From contig NC_067304.1 in NCBI RefSeq assembly GCF_020740795.1, forward strand, positions 5,012,056 through 5,076,055: a stretch of 64,000 nt of DNA, read 5' to 3'. Position 1 is the first letter of the stretch, and every line of letters begins with the position of its first letter. Under the pieces are notes generated by a model that was not told where the DNA came from, did not search any database, and worked only from the letters and a program-made list of their open reading frames with translations. The position numbers and the translations under genes were made by a program. This DNA is from Apus apus. Taxonomy: Eukaryota; Chordata; Aves; Apodiformes; Apodidae. Shown piece by piece: positions 51,248-61,800 of the stretch.

Positions 51248-54200
51248 CTGTAAAAAAACCCAACAAAACAAGAGAAACCCTGTGATCTGGTGTGGCCTTT
51301 CTAGAGTGTTTTCACAAGTGATTTTGTGGGTGTTTTTGTCTTTAAGCCAAACTTGGCATTTTAATTGATGTTACAGGGAGTCCTGCAGACAGAAAACTGG
51401 GAAAACCTGGGTCAGAGAGGACTTCTGGAACCAGCCTTCTGCCCAGCTTAAGAGAAGAGTTCTCCTGGGCTTCTTCTCAAACCAGCACCTAGAAACTAAA
51501 GGTACAAATAACTTCTGGTTTACATTCTCATTTGTGGAATTTTTTCACAGAATGTTGGTGGTTTATCAACCAGCGTCCACCCAGAAAAGTGGACACAGGT
51601 TGTGTTCTGTTCTACAGGGTTCAAATTGTCCCAATGGCTTGTTTCCCTCTGCAAATATCTGATGCTAAAATGTTATCACCTGCTTATATGATCAGAGCTT
51701 GGAACTAAGTGCCTTGCCATGAGAATTAGAAAAGCTGTCACCACATTTTTTAAACCACTTTTCTAAGTCTGAGGTGGTTTTTTTTGTTTTTTTGGTTTTT
51801 TTAATGGAGAAGGGTGTATTTCAGTGATAGGAATTTACACAAACTGGATACACTTTAAAATATTTGCTCGGATATTTCACAGACTCATAGAATATTTGTC
51901 TCTCTAAAGAGTATTTCTACCCCAAGACAGGCCGACTGTTTTTTTTGTTTTGTCAGAAGATGAAGTTTTACACATAAATTGATCATCCTGAATCTTCCAA
52001 GGATAGCACAGATGATCCTGCACGAGTAGGAGAAATAAGAATATGATTGCAACACTGAGAAGAATTCCTATGGTGTAATATTGCAGGAGGTTACAAGCAA
52101 TTGGACTTTACTGGAAGGAGGGAGCAGGAAGAGTGATAAAGAGTCCTTCTGAGTAAGCAAAAATTATAATCAAGCCTATAATAAATTTGTAAACTTCATA
52201 TAGAATTTAATTCAAGTCTTGAAATCTATGGCCCAATGTCTCTTGGTAGGGAGAAAAGGCAAGAGTTTGGCATAGGAACATAAATCCTGGGCTGCAGGAT
52301 CGTAGTTCCTGGAGTGCAGACCCAGTGGGTGCCCTGTGCTGCAGGTGTCTGACACACTGCCCTGCAAACCCCCTGCTCAAAATTTGGTTTTAGTCTCTTC
52401 TGCCAAGGGAGGTGACTCTTGCAGTGTCAGTTCCAGAGAACACCCACCTGTGTTTCCCAGGCTCTGTCCTGTGTTCCTGCTCCTGTTCCGGACCAGGCGT
52501 TTCCTCCGTTTGCTCTTTGTCAGGGCTCAGAGCAGCCTGGATTGGTGCTGCTTCCACGTTTCCTATGGAGCTGCTTTCCCCTCCTTAGGAACAAAAACCA
52601 GATGTGTGAGGGAGGGAACAGCTCCTCTCATGCCTGTTAAACTGTGTCACACCCCCCAGTGGATTGGGCCCATTGTTTCCCAGTTTCGTTCTTGGGGGAA
52701 AAAAAAAATATGTATTTCCACTCACCACTGTCTTCACTGAAGGGTTTTCTCCCTAAATTTATGTCTAGTGACACAATATGTTCTAGAATAAGATACATGC
52801 ATGTAATTTTGAAAATCCAGGATTTTTCAGGCAAGTCTTTGTCAGTTTTGCCTGGATTTGGCCCCAAGAAGCTGCCCAGCACGGGGGCACTCATAGTGGG
52901 CTGGTCCCTGCCCTTTATACTTCAGAGTTTCCGAGCACTCACAGGGCTGTAAATCTTCTATACACAAAAACTCAGCCTGGCTTTCAGCAGGACTTCAGAA
53001 TTTCTGTTTGCTTTCTGTTTAAGTATATTAAAAAAAAATAATAATAGAAACCAACACACAAACCAAGAACTTCTCTAGGACTTGGCTCACTTGCAAGTCC
53101 AGTTGCACTTCCAGGCTGCACTGGCTGCAGAATGGATTCATGTCTCCAGAGATGGAAATCTGCAAGGAGTCAGGCTCCAGCTCTTGGGAGTGACAAACAA
53201 AGTCATTGCCAGACAAAAGCCCCAACCCAAAAGGTGTTTGATGCTTGGCCAGCTTACCTGTCTTCTTTTGAAGGTTTATTTTGGTCAGGGCAAGAATAGT
53301 GATCGTGATGAAAATCAGTACAATGAGAACTGGTAACACAACTGGGAGGAAGCCTGAGTCACCTGATGAGCTGGAAAGATGAACCATCACAATTGAATTG
53401 GATTTGGATTCAGCTGTGGGGTGGCTGAAGTACCTGAACTGGTTTTTACACCAAACAGTTTCAGGGAGTTATAAGCTCTGACCGACTCAAAGCAGAACAG
53501 TCAGTAAAGGCAATTAGAGATGAAATGATTCAATCTGGAGTTTCACTTATGAGAAGGGATTTCTGCATCTGCCTCTGCTCTACTGTCTGAGGATGATGGT
53601 CCCAAAATAATGAGGCCCTCCAAAAGGAAAATGAGCTGTGTTCATGATGCAAACTCTCAAGCAAGGCTCATGCTCTTTCTTTAGGACTTGCTGTAGAGCC
53701 TCGTGCAGCTGGAGGGTATTTACTTGCTGTCTCCCTAGGAAAAGGATGTAAGTGCTATCAGAGCTCACCAGGCAGGCAGAGCTTTGCCAGGGGTGGTGCA
53801 AAATCTGACCCTTTCTACAAGAGCATGATTTCCAGCCTCTTCCTGGCTGCATGGTGGGGAGATGTGGGTGGGGATGGAGGGGATGGTGCTTCTGGTGCTG
53901 GGGATCACTGGGGCATGTGTGAGCTCTGAGGAGTGTGGAGGGGCAGCTCAGGAGCTCCAACTGAATTTGGGGACTTTGTGGTTTATCTTCAGTTATGACT
54001 GATGCTGCAGAATCTGCCCGGGCATCAGCTCTTGCAGGTCCCTTCACCCAGCACTGGGTGGTGGCTGTAGTTGGGGTGAAGGTGCAAGAGCTGCTCTCAG
54101 CCCTCCTGGGTAATGGGGAAGCACAGGAGGTGACTTCCCCAGGGAACACACTTGCATGGGGCTGAGCCACAGGGCTTGCTGTGGAGAAATACCATGGAAT

Positions 54201-57200
54201 AATTACTGGCCAAAAGAGCTCCCAGCCTTTTGATGAGCCTTATCCAAAGATAGCTCCTTATGCAACACAGGGCACCCAAACAGTACCCTGGCTGCCTAGA
54301 ACGTCCTGGTTAGAGCCTGCAGAGAAGTTTGTAGCAGCTATTGATTCACCAGCCTTATTGCTCAAGCCTGATGTTTCCTAATGTCCTGTCTCCAGACTGA
54401 CCAAAGGAAAACAGAGAGAGCACATCTACTGACACTGGCATCTGATCTACAGAAGCCACCAGCACCAGATGATTCAGAGACCAGTTCAAACACACATGCC
54501 ACTGATGGGCCTTACCCTCTGTCTTTCTAATTCCTAATGACTCCTGCTGGTGTTTTCAACTTACAGTCTGTGTAGAGCCCTGGGAAATGGGCAGACAGGT
54601 CACAAACCATCGAGGTAGTGCCAATGAGAAAGGTGGTTGAGAACTTACCTCTCGTGATAGATTTCTTCTCCTGGGGAGGTGAGAAAGGTGCTGGGGAGGG
54701 CAGGGGGCAGCAGGGGGCTGGTGCTCTCAGTGATGGTTCCTGTCATGGATGTCAGGACCATGGTGCTCCCCTGCCTGGGCATGCTCTTGGTGGTGGGACT
54801 GGATGACAAAGTGGGTTTCACAGGGGTGGATGTCTCTGGGTCTTGTGTAGATTGGGTTTCTAGAGAGGAAATTATTTTGAGGCTTAAATATCCATATTTT
54901 TGCTGTGAAAATGAATTAGATTCACTCATTTCATCTTGCACCTCAGTGTGAAAAAGTATGCAGCACAATGTGACCAAACTCAAACATTTCTATTTTCCTT
55001 TGAGTCTTACAGAAAGCAGCTAGAGAGTACAAATGAAAACCAATAATACTTGGCAAACATCCATGCTTTAACCCCACTATTTCTGTCTTTGCCAGTTGAC
55101 CAGTGACATTAATCTGTGTGTTTCTAAAACTGCAAGATAACCTCCAGCTTCTCTTCAGAGCAAAGCACACATCTCTGTGCTGCACTTGCAGCAGGATCAG
55201 GATGTCATGTGCTAGGGGTTTGCAGCTTAAATAATATCATTCAAACTAACTAACTTTCCTCTGAAAGCTCAGCTTACATTCCTGCCTCTGAAAACCTTTA
55301 CCATCCCCTCACTTACTTGCCAATAACCATAAGGATGAACAAATAGCTGAAGGTTCTCATGATGTTGTGATATTTATGCATAGTACAAAAGAGGCTGTTC
55401 TTTGAGTGGCCCTGAAGGGGTAGGGGAGAGAGTGATTTAGAAAAAGAAAAGGGGTTTATTACACCCCAAGCCACCCACCACCTACCCTTCTGGATGTGCA
55501 GCCTCACAGGGGATGTGTGCTCCGTGTGCCCGTTTTTGGCCCCGCACCAGTACCATCCCTCATCCTCCTCTCTCAGGTGGCTCAGCACCACCGTGTAGGT
55601 CCCAGGTTCCTGGTCACTGTTGGCTGGTTGTATTCGCCCCCTGTAGGACTCGTGCACAAACCCCTCCGTGTCCACCAGCAGCTCACAGCTCCCTGCCTTC
55701 CACCTGCACAGGTACCTCTTCTTGTAGTTCCCCTGGGGGTCAGAGTGGCACTTCACAAGCACCGAGCCTCCAACTCTGCTGCTGAGATGTTTTGGTCTCT
55801 TGGGAAGGGTGGAGGCTGCAGGTTGGAGAGGACAGTGTTGGCCTTTCATTCTCCTCACTCAGGGCTGTGAGGAACCCAGGCAGCCCCCAGCACCCTGTCC
55901 TACCTGTGGTCACCTGCAGAGCCACCACCTGTGGGCTGTCCCACCCTCTCACTCTTCCTGTCCCACACTGGTACAGCCCCGAGTCTTCTTTTTTTAAGTC
56001 ATTTATCAAGATTTTGAAAGCTCCAGAGCTCCCCTCGGGGGTGATAAAGACTCGTCCTTGGTAACTCCTTCTGACGAAGCCTCTGCTGTCGGCTATGAGA
56101 GTGCAGCTGGTTCTCCCCAGTCTGCACCAGAACCTCTCCTCGCTCCCCTGGGTGTCCCCGGCTGGGCACAGGATGGTGACAGAGCCATGGAGCTGCCCCT
56201 GGACGAGCTTGGTGGTCCCCAGCACACGGGCATCTGTAGGGAGAGAGCGTGGCAGGCACTGCCCAGCATGCAGCCCCCAGCCAGGCAGCAGAGCTCCCTT
56301 GTACTGCTGTGAACAGCCCAATTGGCCACATCTGGGTACATTTATTTGTTGTAAAGAGGGTAGAAAAGCTCTTACCTGCCCAAACTGTCAGGTTCAGCCC
56401 GACATACAGGTCTCTGTTGGTGGTGCCGATGCCGCAGCGGTAAATCCCTGTGTCATCCTTCTTCAGCCCTGTCATTGTCACCAGGAAGGTGCCATTCTGG
56501 GGGATGTCCTCAAGGGACACTCGCCCCACGTGGTGCTTGGAGGTGTAGCCTGTTGTAGAGATGATGGTGTAGCAGCCTCTGTTTCCTGTGACTCTGCACC
56601 AGTATTTTCGGTCGTGTTTGTTGGCTGGTGTGATGGGGTAGAAACATTGATGGGTGACTGAGCCTCCCACCTTCCCTGCCAAAAACCTGGATCCATACAA
56701 GGTGCTTGAAACTGGCTCTATTGGAGAAAGAAGGAAAGAAACCTGGGTCATTGGTTACTCAGATCCTGGCCTGGCAAAACCCAGCACAGCTCCTTCAGGT
56801 CCAGGGCATGATTATGAGTGATACCAGTGGGACATCTGGATCAAAAGGTCAGTGTTTGTTCTGGATGTGCTGTGTTACCTTCCCCGAGTGCCACATTATC
56901 CACTTGAGGAGCAGTGATGGCACAGAGCCACTGCCCAAGCCATGGCACAAGTGGGGAGACCCTCGATGCCCTGAAGTCCCATCAGCCCTGACAGTCCTGC
57001 CTGGAGCTAAATGTCAGGGCAGCAGTTAACAGCAAACATCTAAGGGTAACCTTTGGCACTTGCAAACTCTGCCTGATCTGGCAGCTCTCTCCCCTCTGCA
57101 GTGCTGTGGCACAGGCACCAGCAGCTCCCACAGTGCCAGGCGACAGAGAGCTGGGATTCTCCATCCTCTGCCAGCTCTCTGCAGGCTGCTGGTGGGCAGT

Positions 57201-57360
57201 GCAAGTGGAGGTATCTAGTGCCCACGTGAAGATTTAGCTTGGGATGTACCCATGTCCCCAGTCCCAGCTCTGCCTGTCCCAGGCAGTGGAAGAGGCTGGA
57301 GAGTTGATTTCTCAGCAACTCACCTTGCAGCAAAATTGCCAAGAGGAAGAGAACCACCAT
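51172..57360 (-). CDS. PIGR paralogue with three V domains, FCAMR-like
   Basis: Predicted type I receptor of the PIGR/FCAMR/FCMR family, expected to bind polymeric Ig. Secure exons in order: 57324-57360 (signal), 56376-56717, 55904-56233, 55486-55815 (V domains 1-3), 54649-54859 (Ser/Thr/Pro stalk), 53258-53370 (membrane). Two tentative tail exons, 53091-53124 and 51172-51247, would close the frame at 490 residues. Domain exons are all phase 1 and the stalk is 1-in, 2-out, as in PIGR. Domain 1 has ANKHDRKYWCR and CGIGTTNRDLYVGLNLTVWAG, close to human FCAMR (CGIG...LxLSMNLTISAG) and to its IVST and VALTDFPQ positions. Domains 2 and 3 resemble PIGR domains. It sits upstream of PIGR, where mammals have FCAMR. 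Human FCAMR has only one V domain, so I leave the symbol empty. N-glycan sites include NGTF and NLTV. Confidence 0.82.
53091..53124 (-). CDS. Candidate FCAMR-like tail exon (34 bases)
   Basis: Lies between an acceptor TTCTGCAG and a donor GTGAGC. Enters in phase 1 and leaves in phase 2, exactly what is needed to join the membrane exon to the candidate last exon; encodes ASAAWKCNWTC. Short and without a family match. Confidence 0.3.
53258..53370 (-). CDS. FCAMR-like membrane-segment exon
   Basis: SSSGDSG, then hydrophobic FLPVVLPVLIVLIFITITIL and basic KINLQKKTG. Same start and phase as the PIGR membrane exon. Confidence 0.92.
54649..54859 (-). CDS. FCAMR-like stalk exon
   Basis: Seventy residues rich in Ser, Thr and Pro (ETQSTQDPETSTPVKPTLSS, then TTKSMPRQGS), a likely O-glycosylated stalk. 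Phase 1 in, phase 2 out, as in the PIGR stalk exon. Confidence 0.85.
55486..55815 (-). CDS. FCAMR-like V domain 3 exon
   Basis: Begins ASTLPKRPKHLSSRVGG; has KKRYLCRWKAGSC and DEGWYWCGAKNG. Like the third and fourth PIGR domains of this window. Confidence 0.92.
55904..56233 (-). CDS. FCAMR-like V domain 2 exon
   Basis: Begins DARVLGTTKLVQGQLHG; has EERFWCRLGRTSC, YQGRVFITPE and DSGLYQCGTG. Phase 1 at both ends. Confidence 0.92.
56376..56717 (-). CDS. FCAMR-like V domain 1 exon
   Basis: Begins EPVSSTLYGSRFLAGKVGG; has HQCFYPITPANKHDRKYWCR and the second Cys in DTGIYRCGIG. Closest in pattern to FCAMR. Confidence 0.92.
57324..57360 (-). CDS. FCAMR-like signal-peptide exon
   Basis: MVVLFLLAILLQ plus one base; donor GTGAGT. 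Short and hydrophobic, in phase with the domain 1 exon. Confidence 0.8.
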
Positions 57361-60300
57361 GTCCAGTCTTTGGGAATGTTCTCTTGGCAAACTTCAAAAT
57401 CTTGTGTTGGATACAGGATTTTGCTGATGTCTGTGCTATTAAACAGAAGAGAGAGATTGTGGCTGGAATCTGCCAAGGTCAACCACCCAGACTGCTCGGA
57501 TGGCTGTGCAGAGCTGAGCTCTGGTGTCCCCCACAGCTCCTAGACCATCCCATGGCTGAGCCCAGAAACAATAGAAATTTTAAAAATACAAGAGGTGCTA
57601 ATAGTGCCCTGCAGCTCCCAGTGCTGCACCACAGCCTGGCTGTGGGCAGGATGGTGGCTGGAGGTGTTGCTGGTAATGAGAGGTCATTGCAGCTGGAGCC
57701 AGGGTGAGTGGGGCTGGTGAGGCACCTGCTGGGGTCAGCCCTGGCACCACAGTGACCTGGGGCTGTGCTGCCACCTCCTGAGAGCCTGCACCTACCAAGG
57801 TGTTCACCGATTGCCTCAGTGGCTGCCATACCCCACGCTGGGCAGGAGCAGCAGCAGCCAGGAGACATGGCATTTGGTCCTGTCCCACCACTTGGCCAGC
57901 AAGAGGGACCTGAGCATCAAGCCGTTTCTTTTGCTTTCAGCTCAAGAAGCAATAGGAAGTGCTGCAGGTCCCAGGAATGCCAGCATTCTGCAACATCTCC
58001 TGCATCCCCTCAATTCTCTTTCTTCCTTTTTTTGCTTTTCTTTCCTGCAGTGTGTCTGTGTACAGGTTGCTCTTATCCATCCCCCGATCAGAACAGACCC
58101 AGCGGTTGGGTGGCTCAGTCTCTGAGAGGAATGACTTCCTTGTCTGAGTTCCATAATGACTGCTGGTTATTGCAGTGCCTTATCTCAGAGATTCTTTCCC
58201 TGAGATTTGCCTAAACCCCCCTGCAGGGAAAGCCTCTGTGGGCATAAATCATGTGATTTATTTCATACCTGTTTGTGCCTCGGGATCACTCCAGAGCATC
58301 GCGGGAATATGAACAAGGAAATGGCAGGAGCTCAGGGCCACAATCAGCCTGATTCCTGCCCACCATGGTGGGCTGGATGCCCACGGGAGCTTCCCTCCCT
58401 GCACCCCTGGTGCTGCAGAGGAGTGGGAGATGGGCTCAGCCCTTGCACCAGTCCCTTGCTGTGCCTCACATATCCTGTGGTAGGGGTGACATGTCTCTCC
58501 CCCAGATCTGAGCTCCCAGCTTGCAAGCTCAGCTCCCCTCCAGCTCTTCCCCCCACTGGTGGGAAGTGTGGGCCAGGAGGGCAGAAATGTTCTCTTCCCT
58601 TTCCAGAACAGACTGTGGTGCTGCAGCTGGCACAGCATCCTCTTCAGGCTGGTTCCCCTCCAGTTTTCCCCCTGTGTCTGAGGGGTGTGTGTGTCTGGCA
58701 GGGCTGGCTGACCTAAAAAGGATGCCCTGGAAGAGCTGGAAGTCCTTATTTACACCCAGAAACCAGGAGAAATATCATCCCTGTGCTCATCTAATATTTT
58801 CTGATGTGCACCACCACAGCTAAGCCACTGCACTCCCTCTTTTCCTCATTTTTGAGACAGGGAGAAGTCCTGGCATGATGAAGGTAATGAGGCAGTCACC
58901 AGTTTTGCCAACCAGAGGACAATATTTCATCATATGTTGGCCCAGCTGATGTGATCCTGATGTTCAGGATAGCATCTGAACAAGGCTTTTCTCCTAAGTA
59001 GATGAATTTGGGGCTGGGATTAACGTGGTGAATTCTCCCCACCATCCCATCCATTAACAACAAAAGGTGTGAAGTGTCTACAAGCTCCTTGCCTCATTAG
59101 CAGGTGGGTGCTTTTAAAATATAATTATTAATAAATTACTTATACTACATTTATTGTTATATAAAAAGGTACTTTATATTGCAGATCTCTTACGTATCAT
59201 AGGTGAAATCCATCAAAGTAGCTCATAATTGCTGTGCAATAGCACTGTGCTCCAAACAATAGTATTTTAAGGGCAAATGGAGGACCCACCTACCTCAGAC
59301 TGTGATGCTTCTGTTGCTTGGAAATTTTCTCCTTCTCTGCCTCCAGTTTGGATTTAGTTAAATAGATTGATTGAATTGTCTTTGCAATATATGTCCAGAG
59401 TTTAAAAATGGATGCACTCAAAATTTTCTTAAGTCCCAACGTGCACTTGCTGAGCAAATTGGAGATGGTCAAAATGCTTACAGGGATAGTAGAGGTGCCA
59501 CCAATATACTGAGTATTGAACCCAAAAATGGTCATTTTTAGCCACCTGATGACGTGGGTGACCTCAAAGAAGGGGGAAAGAAAAAAAGTGAAGAGGTCAG
59601 GAGCAGAATTCGTAAGAATTTGAGAGGAATTCCCCTGCTCTGCAGACAACTTGCAACATTTTAACACAAAGCAACAGTTCCTAATCAATAGTAGTAAAAT
59701 GCTGTTTGCTGTGAACCACTTCCAGGCAGAACTTCACATGAAGTGAGAACTTTGTGCATGTTTCCTCAAAATCCTGTGGTTTGAATGAACCTGGATGCTT
59801 TCTGCAGCTCATGTTTGTCTTTGATCCCAAACTGTCTATGGATACAGGAGAAAAAGATGTTTTCTGCTTCAGTCTGTTATAAAATGATCCCTGTGGTGAG
59901 AACAAAGCCAGTGGCAACTGTTGTGCTGCTACAAGTGCTGCTTCACCAACAAACACCATTTGTTTTAGTCTCATCTTTCTCTCCCATGATACCTGCTTTG
60001 CATCCTCAGAATCTGCCAGGCAGGGGTTGTGTTGCCAGAGGCACCATCATCCACGGCCGGTCCCAGAGCTCTGCTCAGGCACAGCCCCAACCCACCTGTG
60101 TTGGTGGCACCTTCACCACCAGCAGCTCCTGCTCTCTGCTCACCCTGCTTTTTGCCTCTGAAGACCTGGAGATGTAACCAGGGGCTGTTTGTTCATGCAC
60201 ACACACAATCCCATTTTTGCACGAACCAGATAAACTGAACTGAGAGAAGCGTAGCTGTGGGGATAGTTGTTTCAAACCCATGTGTGCACAGTTACAGTTG

Positions 60301-61373
60301 TGTTGTTGTTTGGGACTTTGGTCTGATTTTCCTTCAAATAAATAATGATTGGTTGAAGAAAAATCTGCCTATGGCAGCTATGAGAAGCTCCTGGGCTGGT
60401 ACCAGCACCTTGCATAACTCCAGGGTTTGCAGGGGGACACTCATTGCATGAGAATTGGCCCATGGTTCTGAGAGCTCATGGGAGAGGTGATAGAATGGGT
60501 TTTGTTCTGCCCAGCAGGTCCAAAGGTTCTGCTCTTCCCCTCCTGGTGCACAGGGACACTTTGAAAACAAGTTGTATTTCTTGTAAGTACTTTGGAATTT
60601 CCTTGGATAAAGCAGTTCTGTTTTCTTTATCGTTATATGATTACTTAGATTGCATTAAACGTGCAATAAACGTAACTGTTTTGATTAGGCTTCAGCAGAA
60701 TTCATCTAAGGACAATTATTACCACATCAGTAGCAAAGCAACAGGTTTGCCCTTGTATTAGCAATAAAATGTGATACACAAAACTGATGGTAGGAAAGCC
60801 CTGAGCCTGCTCATGACCACTTTTCCATGCTGCAAGTGTGGCTGAGATGTTCGATCTGAAAGCCCTGACAAGCCTCCCCCACTCCTGGGAGACCCTGCTG
60901 ATCCATGCTGGGGGGGAGCTGATGGCTCAGGGCGCAGCTGCTCCCTTCGGTGCTCAGAGATGCTTCTGCAGATCCGTGTCCCGGGGCCCAGAGGAGCAGC
61001 AGAGTTGATGTCACTTCTGTGGGGCAGACGGGGGGGCTGCAAGGGTTTGCTGTTGGACCGGAGCTGAGCGGTCCTTGTCCTCGCCCTGCAGCAAGCCTCT
61101 CCATGGAGCAAGAGGGGAGAGGGGTCCCCAGCAGCCTCTGCTGGGGGGCTGGGTCCCCATCGCTGCCCGTCTCAGCCCCTGGGTGCGGGTGGGAGCAGGA
61201 CACAGGCGCTCAGGGATGGGCTCATCCCCCTGCATTCAGTGTCATTTGCCTTGCAGTAAATCATGACAGTGAGACGCTGCTGCATCCCTGGGCGTGCTGC
61301 GCGCAGCAACCCCCTCCCTTGCACCTCCAGGCTCCCCGGGCGAGAATTCCCCCCGTGGCACCCCGGTGGCAGC
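57361..61373. other. FCAMR-like upstream flank, no gene recognised
   Basis: Mixed sequence. It contains an AT-rich minus-strand open frame at 59290-59688 (132 codons) without a family match. In mammals C1orf116 and PFKFB2 follow; no exon of either is visible. Confidence 0.5.
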
Positions 61374-61463
61374 GAGTGTCCCCGCAGTGTCCCGGCAGTG
61401 TCCCCGCAGTGTCCCGGCAGTGTCCCCGCAGTGTCCCCGCAGTGTCCCCGCAGTGTCCCCGCC
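61374..61463 (+). repeat. 11-bp GC-rich minisatellite
   Basis: About eight tandem copies of CAGTGTCCCSG. Because 11 is not a multiple of 3, all frames stay open and it creates several false open frames. Confidence 0.92.
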
Positions 61464-61754
61464 GGAGCCCCGAGGAGCGCGCGGCGGCTGCCGGGCCCGC
61501 ACTGCCACCCCGCGTCCGTGTCGCCGCCGGGCACCGCGCTGGTGACACGGAACTGCTGCTCGGCTGAGGGACCCACGGAGAGGGGGGGCTGAGAGGACAG
61601 GCGAGGGTCCTGGGCAGCGGGGAGCAGCCGAGTGCCCTGCGGAGCCCCAGGGCTCGGTGGGTCCGGGCTGCAGCTCAAGCTTGTTCCCCAACTCCACCCA
61701 CCGCCTCTGCCCTTCACATCCACCCTTCAAAGCCGAGGAGAGAGGCTGTTCTCC

Positions 61755-61800
61755 TCAGGGCTGCAGACTTCTCCTCTTCAGGGCTGCAGATTTCTCCTCT
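61755..61800 (+). repeat. 23-bp tandem duplication
   Basis: Two copies of a 23-base unit starting TCAGGGCTGCAGA, with one mismatch. Confidence 0.9.

Noticed and set aside
51884-51912. TCATAGAAT-like CR1 tail trace
   Set aside because: Only some 15 matching bases; too short to call.
61242-61730. Repeated GHCGDTAGTLRGHC-type protein frames
   Set aside because: Created by the 11-bp minisatellite, which is open in every frame.
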